A stretch of 64,000 nucleotides of DNA from NCBI RefSeq assembly GCF_032854445.1, contig NC_088295.1, positions 51,015,385 to 51,079,384 on the forward strand. Direction: 5' to 3'. Shown here piece after piece: positions 34,401 through 49,400 of this stretch; position 1 is the first letter of the stretch, and the number at the start of each line of letters is the position of its first letter. The position numbers were made by a program, and so were the translations under genes. The notes below the pieces were generated by a model. It was not told the DNA's origin. It did no database searches and saw only the letters and a program-made list of their open reading frames with translations. Source of the DNA: Liolophura sinensis. Lineage: Eukaryota > Mollusca > Polyplacophora > Chitonida > Chitonidae.

Positions 34401-37400
34401 GTGGTTTAACCCAGGTACTCCAGTTTTCCTCCCATATACAAAAATGACTACCATGGTGTAAGTGAAAAATTCATGATTATTGCTTTAAGCAACAATCAGA
34501 TAAATAAATAAACAATGGTATCATTTTACAAGCACAAACAATACCCATTCCAGGTCTGTACCAGAGCATAAATCTGACAGCTGCCAATGCTATTCACCTA
34601 TTCAAATACAGTAACTAAATGTCTGCCTTCAAAGCCCAGAGTTTGCCATATTCTGAATATACTGGCATGATAAAATATTGACCCTCCCGGAGTTACTTCC
34701 CCTTACAGTGCCCACCTTGAGACTCATAGAAATATGGAACCCCAAGAACTGCCAGGTAGTCTTTCAGAGGGCTGGGGTCATATGATGGGGTCTGGGGGTC
34801 CACAGTCACTGCTCCAAACTCAAAGTTCTTTCCCTGTAATCAGAGGAACATTTTCAGTTAAGACACATTATAACATTATAAGTTTCTTTCTCCTTTACTG
34901 CCAACAGTTCAGACAAAATGTATTCCTGTTAAAAAGTTTCCGACCTAAATCTTTCAACATCAAAGAAGATAAAATATGATCATGGCCTCACTGTCTCCAG
35001 CGTTTTAGCGTCAAAATAAAATTTCAATAAGATGTACTTAGGTAATCATATGTCTCAAATTCAGACATCTATTTAAAGAAAATAATATAAGACTGATCAA
35101 TTCCATTTGTTCCGTATTGTCAAACCATGGACAAACCTTGCTTCTGGCATAGAACTGGTACTGTCTGATGGTGTGTAGTAGAGAGAGGGAATCCTTTCCC
35201 CCGGACAGACAAACTAAGACACGGTCATTCACCCTCAGCATGCTGTACTCCTCTACTGCCTGGGGGCGGTGGAAAACAACAACACATGAACCAAAATCAG
35301 GGTACTCTGCCCAGTACCTGACAAACTGCAGCCTTTACTCTCCAGCTGAGCCAATAGGAGCTGGATGTAAACACTGAATTAGTAAGACCTTTTTTCATGC
35401 ATATTTTCTTTCAGTGGTTGGAAGTTTTAGGAAATAACATCAATGAACTTACTGGGTACAGCTGTACTGTTGATTACCACAACTGCCAGGTACTTAATTT
35501 TCGGAATGACAGTTGACACTTTCGGAAAAATGCTGAAAGTCATTTTTATGTCAGAAACAGGCTTTATGTATTTTTACATGTTAGGGCACCTCCTAAAATG
35601 CATACCGGTATTAAGAAATAAAAACCAAGCGTTTCATATATACTGTAAAAAAGTAAAACTTCATCAATAGTTTTAGATATACCTCCAGAAAGGGATTAAA
35701 TATCTTCTTCCCTGGACAATGCCACTTCAAAATCTTTGTTTTCTTTGCCTTTGGGTTTTCTTGATCTGTGATTTCTGAGGAAGTCTTCTTTGATTGGGAT
35801 ATCCTCTTTAATCTGGATGAACTGACTGTTTTAGATTTATCAGAGTCTACAGAGCCTCCTCCTGGAATATCCTTGTCTTTGTCTACAATACTTGAAACAG
35901 AAGTTAACTTACTTTCAGGACTGACCTCTAACATACTGCCAAGTGTCATTTTGGTTTCAGGCCCTGGGCTTAATCCTTGGCATGAGCTGGTCCTCTCATC
36001 CTGAAGCAGATCTGGCTCATTACCTTTTGTCATACTAGACATTTTTTGTGTCTCAGTTGTTACAAACATTGAAGTTCTGTCCTCACTTGAGACACAATCC
36101 GAATCAGGATTTTCATCCAACATAACACATTCTTGATTTTCAGTGAGTGACTCTGACACCTCTGGATCATCAGAAGCAATGCTGGAGAACCCACTCTGTA
36201 AAGTTTGTACCATTCCTGTCATGAAACTGACTTTATTTTTCAGAGAATGTGGAGAACTTGTCACCGAATCCAAAGCAGGCAAATCCTCCTGGATGAACTT
36301 TTTCTCATTTCCATCAACAGATAGAATAGTTTTAGGCTGCACACCAAATCTCTGACACAGTTTTGAGGGGCAAAAAGGTATCTGTGAACTCTGACAGCCA
36401 CCCTCTGAACTCTGACCTCTGTGACTGCTTTCTTGTGAACTTTGACCCCTCAGACACTGCTGTGCCTCACTGGGAAGAAGAAACCAGCGAAATGGCCTGG
36501 ATTCCTCATCAAATATCATGGTATAATCTGGTAGCTCTGGACAAGTCTGCTTGGACAAAAGAAGGCAAAACTTGACTTACGGCGATATCATCATGTTGTT
36601 GTTCGACTCAACATTTCACATGTTATTATGCTCAATATATTATTCAGATCTATGTCTTAATTAGCTTCAACACTCGTGTAACTGCTTTGATGTCGATGTC
36701 ACTTATCTGTATAAGTACATATGTTCACAGGAGGAGGGGGTACGTAGCATTACTTACAATGTGCCCAAGGGAAAGATGGGTGTGGGTGGGCGTCATCGTT
36801 AGGTTTATGTACAAAACGCGTCATCGTAAGATTTATGTATGCAACAAAAACCTGTGATGTAAAAGTAGCACAATACACTACGTCAGTGCTTATGGTAAAC
36901 CCAGCAAGGATGCAAAAAAATACCACGCAATACGAAATAACCCACAGCTATAGGAGCAAAACCAACACTCTGTATTTGTCAAGCACCTGACTGGTTTTTA
37001 CAGGTATTATTATGTACCTGTCATAGATAAAAACATGAGAGAATGGAGAACTCATAAAATTCCTTCCCGCCTGCATCAAGATGCTCCAAAGCGGTGAACT
37101 CATTTGTTTTCCCCTAATTATGTCCCGTTATAAGCCACTTGGACCTTCTGTGTAGCACATCCTCGAGTCTCTCATTAACCACCTACCTGATAGACTGTCT
37201 CACAAAGCTGCTTGGCCTGGTTCAAGCATTCCTGAAATCACAACATTAACGCATTGTATTTGACCTAACGTTAGACATGTGAAAAACTGGACTTCCTGAA
37301 GCTCATAAAGGCCTTACAATCATACTTTTGGTGCCAACACAAGAAATTTCTGATGAGAAATTGATCAAACTTTGCATGTGGCCCTGCATGGTGAAAGTAT

Positions 37401-40400
37401 CGATCAAAATCAAGCAAAATGTGTCATTTGAAAAATGGTCCAATACAGTAACCTACATGACATATTAGCTCAGCCAAGTTATAACTCCCTGAATCAAAGT
37501 CATAATTCTACAAAACATGCATATTCATTTTTATAAGCTATGCAAAATAGTATGAATGCTACATTTGTTTAATATGGTAGCTTCCAAACCCTAAATATAA
37601 ACAAATGATGCATGTATTTCATGCTTATTCCATACATTTTACACTCTGCTGATCTTTTGTCAGATTGGAATTGAAAAAAAAATCATCTCCCATGTACTGG
37701 AAGATTTTTGAGGGAAAAATTATCTTTTCATGATGCTTGGCAAACATTTGATAATTTTGACAACCTTGCAATGATCTGAAGCACCGACACATCTTTTAGT
37801 TTTTTACCTGTAAATTTTGGGGTAGCTGTCCTCTTAATGTGAAGGGATCCTTGTAGGTCATTTGTCCCGAGGAGTAGCTGATGTGACCCAGCCATTTTCT
37901 GTCTCTGAACAACTGCCAATAAACATGTCACATATCAACAAATGACAGGATTATTAACAATCAAGTAGTACCATATATAAGTAAAACATCAAGAATTTAC
38001 CTAAAAATCCCATGGTTAATCCCTAAAGCTCAGTGTAGTGGGCATAATGCATTCTGGGAAACGCATAAACCATCCAAAAACAAGTCCAGCATACACACTG
38101 CGCAGTCTAAACGCATACAAGCGTCTAGACAACATAATTCAGTGGTATGCTTTAAACTTGACTAAAAAAAGCTTCATTTTATCACTGAGATCCAGAATCT
38201 CTATCTGGAAAAGGTTATAGGAATCTAATGTATCCATGTGCTATCATTAACTGTCCCATGTTGATCCACTCCCCAATACAAGTTAATGGTGTCTGAAGGT
38301 TTACAATGTGGACACAGACCCCCATTACAACTTCCGTTTTTCAGTAGGGACGATTGTAGTTCTGTGTATTTTAGGGTGTAAAGTCTTTTTTTGCTGCCAG
38401 CCTGCCGTTTTTGGTGTACAGGTGCATGCTTGGTATCAAAATGATGGAAATTGTCTAAGCTTTGGGCAGGTATGAGTTTTAATGGTGAAAGTTTGAAATT
38501 CTGGGCGAGAGGACACAAGGAGACAGGTGGTGATGAGGCTGCGAGTGACGTCCCCTTGGCGTTGCTAGGCACCCCTCCCAGCTGCCGGCATGGAAAGGTC
38601 CAGATTTTGACGGTCAACCTATGTCAAGATTTTTACAGCTTCTTTCTCACAGGCTGGGCCAGGTATGCACCAAAGCTTATTGGCCTCAGAATGTTTGGGA
38701 CTGAGCTACAGCGCTAAACGTTAACATTGTCGCTTATGGAAAACTAATGGGGGTCTGTGGCCACGTAGCTGGACAGGGTGGAACAGAGGGAGACAACTCT
38801 GTGGGATAGAAACAGGGGAAATAACTATGTTTTTATCAGTTTCAAAAACTTTCAACAGTCAAGAGTGTGTGTTTTTCATTCAAAAATTAGATGATATCAC
38901 ATTACACATAGCAGAGTGCAATATTTTAAATCTATCATCTTTTTAATGCCTATAACCATGGAAACTAAAACTTACCTGATGATTTCTTGCCCTCCATTCT
39001 CCAGTTTGAGGATTGAACATGTACTGAAAGTTGAAAGTAGATTTTCAAGGTACAGTCTGTGAAAACTGAAGGCTAAACCATAAAACATGGATCACAAATA
39101 TAGTGATTGAGTGCTTAGGGTTTAACGTTGTACAATTTTTCAGTCATATGACAACCAAGGAGTCCTTAGAGTGCATGTAATGTGCCTCCTTGTTGCAGGA
39201 CGGATTTCCACCGCTCTTTTTCACATGCTGCTTCACTGAGACGACTTACCAAAGGCAAGTAAGCCGATCAACCAGTCGTTGCATTATTACCTTAATGCTG
39301 AATGCTAAGCGAGGAAGCTAGAATTTCCACTTTTAAGGTCTTAGGTGTGACCCGACCCCGGATTGACCCTGGATCTATAGCCCCCTCCCCCATCCCAAAG
39401 CGGAGAACACAAATATTAAAAGTCCTCCCAAAGGGGGTTCACCTTTATTGTAAAAATGGGGTTCACCTTTATTGTAAAAATGGGGTTCACCTTTATTGTA
39501 AAAATGCTTGGAGATAAAAATCTATGTAACCTGGGATCAAGACAGACGCCTATTTTAATCCCAGATGTAACAAATAAATAAAATTTCAGTACCACGAGAG
39601 GCCAGGCAGAAAATATTAAACTGATATGAAGGATACCCTGTGGAATATAGCTAGTATCAGGGTTCAAAACATTTAGGATTAACAACGCTATTTATAGAGT
39701 CCTCAAAAACAAAATCTTCAGCAGTTTCTGTAAAATGTTCCTGATGGGACGTGATAATATTCCTTATGTGACCATGAATTAGGCTGTTATGACATCGACT
39801 AAGGCAATTATGCTTGAATGACAAGATGTGCGTTGGAAGTATGACGCGTAAAGTAATTGCGTATAAAGCAACTAACACAAAACTTACCACGTCATCAAAA
39901 GGGTTTAAAATAAAAGTTCAAATCTTAAGCTCTGATCAGTGAATAGTTTTTTGGAGCTTTTGACTCAACAATGTAGGGGTTATACTATTATGAAAGTTTA
40001 TTTATTTGTTACATCTGGGATTAAAATAGACGTCTGTCTTAATCTCAGGTTACATAGATTTTTATCTCCAACCAATTTTTTACAATAAAGGTGAATCCCA
40101 TTTTTACAATAAGGGTGAACCCCATTTTTACAATAAAGGTGAACCCCATTTTTTACAATAAAGGTGAATCCCATTTTTACAATAAAGGTGAACCCTATTT
40201 GGCTTGACTCAGACCAGATAAAATGGGAATTGACTGAAAACTTTTGTTTCCTTATTGTCCTCCGGAACTAACAACAGTGGTTTTAATACAATGTATTTTT
40301 TTTTTTGCAATTTAAGAAAGCAATTCTTATTCTCTCAATCCTTATCATTTATCCTTGCTTTTAGAACATACATGTCTTAACACAAAAGTATCTCTTTATG

Positions 40401-43400
40401 TTTGGCTTACCAAATCAAGTAAGCTCTTTTTTGAGATATCTTGCTAACAACGTGTGGAAGACAACCAGTAGATAAACATGTCGACAGTACCCTTTGGTCA
40501 AATTGGCCAGGAAGTGAAGACATTACCCACTACCCACTGTACAGCTGATTTTTCAAATGATCAGAAATTATCCTTCCTCTCCGGCCGTAAGTGGGAAGGT
40601 CTTCCAGCAACCTGCGGATGGTTGTGGGTTTCCCCCCGGGCTGTACCCGGTTTCCACCCAACATAATGCTGGCCGTCGTCGTATAAGTAAAATATTCTTG
40701 AGTACGGCGTAAACCACCAATCAAATAAATAAATAAATAAATAAGAAATTACCCAAATAAATAAATAAATAAGAAATTACCCAAATAAATAAATAAATAA
40801 ATAAGAAATTACCCACATGTATATGTACAGTGTGTATTCATACCTTAGGCAATAGTTTCCAGCCCTCTGTAGCCACAATTTGAACAGCCTGAATGACAAA
40901 GTCCAGTTCCTCGTCAGTAATAAAGTAAGGCAGGTTGATCCTGGTGAATCCAGGTCTGCAGAAGGAAGTGAAATGTTGGTGACGTGCCCAAACTCTGCTG
41001 CTCACTTAACCATAAGCAAACACCAATGTCCAACAGCATTTCTCATAAAATCACAATATACTTCCCAACTTTTACAACATAGTGTGAATAATTTTTTTTA
41101 ATTTAGGAGTAAATTCAAAATACAGATTTACCATGAACTTTAGACATTAAGCCACGATCATTCCTTCAAATTACAGAAAAAAGGTTGACCTGTAAACATT
41201 AGCCACAACAACCATAACTGTAAATACAATTACGACAACAGAATGATGTCCCGGTGCATAAAGACGTCGCCACTTTACGGCACAGTAGGGCTACTTGCCT
41301 ACCTTTTAGCATGACAGTGACCGTGTGTAGATCAAACTATCGCCATTAAGTATTTTTTGTGCAATATTGGGGGAACACTAATACGCCCCTGAACACAATT
41401 CAGAAGATCAGTGTAATCCTTTCAATTATTTCTCTATATTCTATATACCACCCCATGTTAAAATTACCCTATTGGCCCTACCGTGCCATAAACTGACGAC
41501 GTCATATCATAAAGGGACGTCACTCTGTTGTCGTAACGTCATATCTCAAAACATGCGTATTACAGAACATATGTTTCACATTTCTCTGCGGAATCACCAT
41601 TACACAAGTTTCTGGAGTCAGATAAATGTCTGTGCTCACATCAGCAAACTGCTAACACAGGTTATTCTCATCATGACTTACAGATACTTTAATATGAAAA
41701 CAAAATGTGGTACATTGGCAGTCTGAACCACGTTTCTCTGGGAAATGCTTTGCCGTTTTTCTCCGAACGATGGTAACTGCATGGAAGCACGCTGTTTCAC
41801 TGACAACCCTATTTAATATGATTTATCAAGGTAAAGGATAGAAAACTTTAATACAATGAACCGGCCACCGCATGTATGCCGTTCCTTAAAATTTCCCTCT
41901 TCAATTTCTTATGTTTATGTTTCCAGTATCCCTGGCGAAAGTACTGCTTTACACAGAGAAATCGGTTTCCTGCTTCAATCTGATGATGTAGAAAATTCGC
42001 TGTCACAAATTCCCCCCCCCCCCCCCAAAAAAAATACATATATGTAAATCCCACCAAAGGTTATTTACAGATATGAATTTGTAACATGGTCTTGAAATGA
42101 TGGAATACAAACATATTCCACTTGTATTGGCTGAGGCAGCATGAGCCAACAACTGACCATCTTCCATCACCGTACTACGTATAGGTACTGGCATAATGCT
42201 CCCTACAGCAATAGTACACAAGTGTTTTCATGACTTGCAAATCCTAGATACACCTGACAAAGTGAACATCAAGGATACATTAAAATGAAGAGTGTGGTTT
42301 TTGGAAAAATGAAGAACTTTTTGAGGCATCATTTTTCAGGCATATTTTTCACTTCAGAACCTCTCTATTTTATGCATATTTTTTCCATCAGTGATTGAAA
42401 ATATTCAGCAATGATGTCATCAATATAAACAGTGGGAACACAGGGCCAGCTTAGTGGCCCCAATTTGGACCCCCCACCACCACCCCCACCCCCACTCCAA
42501 CAAAGTTGTTTTGACAGCTATCACCGTTGACACCACCACAGCAGGCTACTGAATTTCCAGACTGACTGCTACAGGGAAACTGTAGTTTAAAGCCACATTT
42601 ATACCCTTAGAAAAATCTGAGAAGTTTTTTTTCTACTTTTACAGTGTATTTTAGGCCACAGTGCTTACTCAGCATAAGCTAATAAAAACCATGCGTCTCA
42701 TGCATCCTTGAAATATCTAGAAATACTGTATAAACACGGCTTTGTCCAGAGCAGTATCTTCTCAAACAGAGCAGTGTACATACCCCAGAATCTCTCTGTC
42801 TGAGTACTCTGTGTATCTTCTCAGACAGAGCAATCTACATACCTGAGAATTTCTCTGTCTGAGTACTCTGTATATCTTCTCAGGTGAATTCTGTCCAAAC
42901 GACTACAACAGAAAACACTGACATAAAGAGTACATAGAGAGATTGCGTGTCAACTCACGCTCCTACCCTATACACTCTAGCACCACTACCATCTTAAGAC
43001 TTTTCAGTCGACCATGCTAACAGTTCAAGAATATGCTACATGTAGGTCTTGTTGTAAACGCAACAGAAATTTTAAAAATGCAGGTATTATTTGAGACAAT
43101 TAGAGTTGCATACCATTTATTACAACATGGGTAAATAACATGATGCTGCACTAACCAAAACCCACCTGTTGTGCAGATCTTCAAAAGAGTGTGTAAAGCT
43201 CAAATATTGGATATATTAGATACTCAGTTCATTAAAGCTATAGAGCCAAATTATGAAAAGTTACCTGCGTGTTGAGAAGGGTATATGGGGATTTCAACCC
43301 AGTTCACATCCCCATGTACCCTTCTCAAGACGGGGATAATGATTTTGTCCCTACAGTAAACAGAAAGCCAGTCTCCAGTACATGTAAAGTTATATAAAAA

Positions 43401-46400
43401 CTCGTAAAAAACTAAAAAAACTCGTGCTAGCTTTGTCAACTGCAGACAGCACTGGCCAACTGGCGTGACGTCACAATGACACGCCATGGAATGCGAGTGT
43501 CACAAAGAAAAATGACAGCAGCATGCGCAGTAATTTAGCTGCGCAGTGTATAAATTTAGCAGGCGAAGGCTATAAATTCCATATACCCTCTGTGGGGATG
43601 GCCTGCAGCTCTGACAAGTGTAAGTCAACATTTTATCTCGCCTGATCAGCCAATGGTAATCAAGAATCACGGATGATGGAGGAGTTAAGGTCCTGAAAAG
43701 TATTTCAGAGATCTCTGAAAGTATGAAGTTCAATTGCTCCTTTTTAATTAATTGACTTACCTATCCTCTGCCAATAGTTCTTCATACTTCTGTGCTAACT
43801 CTTCATCTATACCTAACAAAGCCTGGCAGGAGGAAAAGATAAGAGAAGATGAATAACACAATACACTTTCTAGAAGGACATGTCTCCTACTGGTTTAAAC
43901 CACTGGAACAACAACTATATGCACATCAAAGTCCACAACAGAGAAATGGATGAAATGGCTCACAGTTCCAACATGGCCTGTAACTCGTCTCAGTGAAGCC
44001 ACATACCAAGTGTCAATTCAGAATAACAAACTATTTTGACCAAAAAAAAAAAAAAGACCAAAAGAAGATAACAAGGCATTCAGAGAACACTGGATTGAGG
44101 AGTTCATAAAACTGCATAATGTTCAAGTCCGGTAAACCGTTCAAATGCTGACCTCTAAACCAAAATAAAGTGGACTGACACTATCATACACAGTTATTAT
44201 TCTCTAATAAGATATTATTAAATCAACAATCAAAGCCAAAAAAATTATTATACTGTCACAAATCACACCGTATGTTTATCATAAAGGAGCATATTTTATC
44301 ATGTTAATCGTAAGGGTATGAATGAATATTGCAGAGCGGTGACTTCCTCTGTTATAGAGTTGTAGTGGTAAAAGGCGGCAATGTGGGTAATGTTCTGTGA
44401 TATGCAAATCTTGAACTACTATCGGTGGCAACTGCGACCCTGTGACTTGCTGAGCTAATGTTGAGCTATCTTTCTTGTGAGGATTTCAAGCATCAACTCG
44501 CTGGAGTGATCTTTGATAGGCAAATAGCTATCCACGATTGGTTATTCGTGCACAATGTATGGCCAATGCAATCCTGTGATTGGCTGAACAAATACTCAGC
44601 TGAGAACAGTCACTGTTAATGTGGACGGTTTAATCATTTTGTTGTAGTCTAGGAAGGCACATGCATCGGCCAGTGCCATAAGCTCCTAGCACTAATATAG
44701 ATGTGGAAAGCTTGCTACAGATAATGTGCATACAAGACAAAATGAAATCCAAAAAGTAGGCAAACTCTGACACGCTATATATCTAGTAAAATAGCTAGAG
44801 ACAAAAAGCTTCTCTAGATAAGTGATTGCAAAAGAAACTGTATTCCTACATGAAATGCTTATAGAAATCTGTCTTTAAAGGAGAACAGTGAAAATTCACA
44901 AAACAGAACAAGGCAATCAGAAAAACCCACCAGCTCCCTGCTATAGCAGGCAACTAGACAATGAAATCAGAATATAGATAAAAGTTTTGTGGCGGTAAAG
45001 ACGTCACTGTAGGGAGTTCGTGGTCTTCGATATGCAAATTATGAACTGCAAGCTGCAATCCTTGAACAATTCCAACACTGTAAATGGCCGAGCAAATGTT
45101 GAACTATTGGTAGTAACAAACACTTCATTGTAGGGTGTTCGAGTACCAAGTCGCTGGAGTGGTCTTTGAAATGCAAATCGCTTCCCATGATTGGCTATCC
45201 GTGGACTATGGTTGGCCACTACAGCTCTCTGATTGGCTGAGCAAATACTCAGCTGACACCAGTCACTGTTTGTGTGGATGGTTTAAACATTCCGTCACAA
45301 TATAGGCAGGCACATGCCAGTGTCATAGGCTCCTAGTACTAACACAGATGTGGAAAGCTTTCTACTGATACTCTGTATACCAGATAAAATGGCATCCACC
45401 AAGGTAAATTCTTACACTCTACAAGTCTGGTAAAGTAGCTAGAGAGACAAAAAGCTTATCTCGATAAGTGATTGCATAAGAAAAAGTAGCCCTACAAGAA
45501 AGGCTTGTAGAAATCCGTGTTTACAGGAGAACGGAATGCAGTCAATCTGAATGTGTGTTCACAAAACAGGAAAATAGTGACAAATCTGGTAAAATCGTCA
45601 GAGGAACCTAACACCCTTCTTCTCCTACGTGTAGGTAGGCATGTGCATAAAATTGTAGCCCTACATGAAACTTTTCTTGATTACAAAAATGGTAAATCTA
45701 GCCATCTCGTAAGCAATAAAGTCACAGAAACCCTGTTTACAAGAAATTCTTGCCCTGCACGGAGGCTTAATTTCTACAGAACATGTTTACTACAGAAAAC
45801 AAACTGAAGTTTACATAACTAGTAAATTTTTGAACTGAAAGTCTATCAATTAAAATCATTAAAAAGCTTTCAGAAAGCCTATAAAACTAAAACCAATAAA
45901 AACAACCTTCCATCAGTAGGCCCTTTGTAGATGTACACTGGCAAAAAGAAATACAAACAAAACATATCTTTCTATAGCTGTATATTGGAGATCCGCATAT
46001 GATTGCCATCATGCAGGAGCTAAAAAACAAAAGCTTAACCTTCCATCTGAGAATGTGCATCTGCACACAATACCTTAAACTAGGGAGCAAAAAAAAAAAG
46101 CCCAACCTTCAATCCATGTGTGATAGCCCAATATACAAGAGTTAAGAAAAAAACTCAGCCTGCCATCCAAGAATGTGCATTTACCTTGGAATAAGTAGCA
46201 AACAAAAAGTTTACCCTTCAATGCATGTATGATAACACAATATACAAGAGGTTAAAAAAAAAGCTTAACCCTCAATCAATGAATGAGAGCTCATTATACA
46301 TGTACAGGAGCTAAAGAAAAAGACTAATCTTCAATCTATGTATGGGAGCCCATTATACAGGAGAAGAAAACAAAGCTTAACCAGACACCAACTCCGACAC

Positions 46401-49400
46401 CAACACTTTTCCCCCTCTCACAATACCTAGCCTTACTTCGTACAGGCGAACTTAAAAACGGCCGTAATTTTATTGAAAATGTATAAAACAACCCTAAGCT
46501 CAAAACCAATTCATAACTTGTCATCGTAAAGCAATGAACCAAGTTTCAATCCAATATGATAAACAATCTTTAAACAGGAAGTTTAAAAAACTGATCCGTG
46601 ACTGCCCAACAAAGAAGATGTAAATCTAAAGTCACTTTCAGCACCTGTCTGTGATTAATGAACTTTATAAAACAAACCATTCAAACCTTAGCCATCAGCA
46701 ACATTTAACAATCCGAAATCATCAAAAAAAAAACTTCATTAATTTCACTGAGTATTAATTTAATTTCAAAAGTGCTTTAATCTGAAAGTAATATTCCTGT
46801 GATTATATTTCCACTTTTTTAGTACACATGAATTTATTTATTTATTTATTTGATTGGTGTTTTACGCCGTACTCAAGAATATTTCACTTATACGACGGCG
46901 GCCAGCATTATGGTGGGTGGAAACCGGGCACAGCCCTAGGGAAACCCACGACCATCCGCAGGTTGCAGTCAGACCTTCCCACGTACGGCCGGAGAGGAAG
47001 CCAGCATGAGCTGGACTTGAACTCACAGTGACCACATTGGTAAGAGGCTCCTGGGGACATTATGCTGCGTTAGCATGCTAACCAACTGACCCACGCAGGC
47101 CCACTAGTACATATGAAAGACAGCAAGAAGACACATATTAAAGCAATGAGTAACTCTTAGTTCAAGAAAGAAGAGGTTACAGAAACCAGCTGTCTTAGCT
47201 CATTTTACAATCTGCTGAAGTTCTGATACAATAGGGCACAAACCTGAGCGTACGGGCCTGCACACGCACATCCACCCCGTGCCTGGATACCAAACACATC
47301 ATTTAGGACAGCACTGATAAAGTTGTGATGAAGCAGGAGTCCAGTCTCAATGTTATAAACAACAAATGAAAATATGGGTAGTCGAGTGCTTGACTCATTC
47401 CCCAGAATAATCATTCCAGGACAACGCTGCCAAGCAGATACAGCCTTTCTGGAAAGAAATCAGAAATTTGCAATTAATTAATCCATTATACTAAGCTACG
47501 AAAGTATGTGACTTCTAACTCCCATATCAGGAATATTTTTCTAGTGGTTTTCTGATCCACGCTAAAACATTCAGACTAGCTATAGCTGTCAGCCTTGTTG
47601 GACTGTAAAACCATGTGATTTCAAATGCCGATTATTAAAGGGACATACCGCCAACATCAAAGAAAGCGTGCTGTCATTTTAGACATCATCTACATAAAGT
47701 TAAGACTTGCCTACTGTCTACTGACATGCATCTGTATTTCACTGAACAAGTACATGTTCAGTTTTATCCAGGGTTTCCCTCTAACCATCAACTCACTCAA
47801 GTTGCCATATTTAGAAAGCCTGATTTTTTTCATCACTTACCTCCCCTTGTTGCCTGGATGACAGGAGATGTTCAGCAAACTTGAATTGTCAGACACAGTA
47901 TTGTATTGTAATTATGTGGTCTACCATTTAACTTCAGTTCTGCCATACAGATCCTTGGGAATTACAAAGACTGCATAAAAAATTTTCAATAGAAAGGAAG
48001 ATCGTATTTGATAGACTTTGCTTTCAATCTATGGTACTGTTTCCATGTGCGATACACAATTGAACGTTGTGGGAATCTTTGCGCTGCCTCACTTGCATGT
48101 TATTTCTTTGGGTGGACAGTTTAGAACAGTGACAGATTTCCCCTTATATTTGTATTTACTTGAACCAACTCAAAAATTCAGAATTTCTTTCAGCAGTATG
48201 TCCCATTAATTTTAGAAAAACTTTTCATGGTCACTTCCTGATCAACCCTGGCTTTGCTGGACCAACCAATGGATCCAGAGAAATCTTGTGGTCAACATAC
48301 AGCCATTAAATGCAGAGGATCCAACCATCCTGGACAAGGGGTAGGCCGTGGATCCAGTCAGGAACTAAACAGCATGGGCTTAGGACTGGAAGTTAGGATC
48401 TATAATGTACCTCTATGTAATTACTGTCTCGTTTCTGGACGATATGGTGACTAGTGTACTCAGTCTTACTACAATGGACTGATTTGACCTCCAGCACTTC
48501 ATCCCTCCCTCACCTGCAGAGTTCTTCCTCTCGCTGCATGATGACCTTGTGACCTATAGCCTCTTTTAGCTGTAGCACCATCCCTGCTCTGATGGAGCCA
48601 ACAATATCGGGTGTTCCAGCCTCCTCACGCAATTCAGGCTCCTGCAGGTACCGCTGCCTTTCCTTTCTCACCTAAAAAACAACAACAAGTAATGTCTTAA
48701 GCTAACAATGATGTGGTGGTAAGGCAATCATTAAAACTATTTGCTGGGCATAACCCATCTGATCCTCAAAAAACTGGCACAACGATACTCTGAAGTTTTT
48801 ATTGTAATTTTGATGTCAGGTGCCTGGCAAAGACTAGTGTTTTTCTACACGTTCTGGCTGGTTTCCTTAAGCCTGACTACTGTCGTGGGTAAGTGCTTAC
48901 ATTTATAAAGTCAAATATTCTAGAGTACAGCATTCATTTATTTATTTGATTGGTGTTTTACGCCGTACTCAAGAATATTTCACTTATACGACGACAGCCA
49001 GCATTATGTTGGGTGGAACCGGGCACAGCCTGGAGGAAACCCACAACCATCCGCAGGTTGCTGGCAGACCTTCCCACGTACAGCCGGATAGGAAGCCAGC
49101 ATGAGCTGAACTCACAGCGACTGCATTGGTGAGAGAATCCTGGGTCATAACACTGCGCTAGCGCGCTAACCAACTGACCCACGCAGGCCCCCCGAGTACA
49201 GGATTTAAGCTGCACTCCTATAAATAAATCAATAAATAAATAAGTACAAATCTGATAATAACATACACTGTTGTTTAGTACAGAAGGTTTAGTTTACTGG
49301 AATGATTCTTCAAGAAAGTCAATCACCCAAAGTACAATAAGAGCATTGTAACTTACAAAAAACACTGAACCACCTCCACATCCCTCAGGGACAGGATTCT

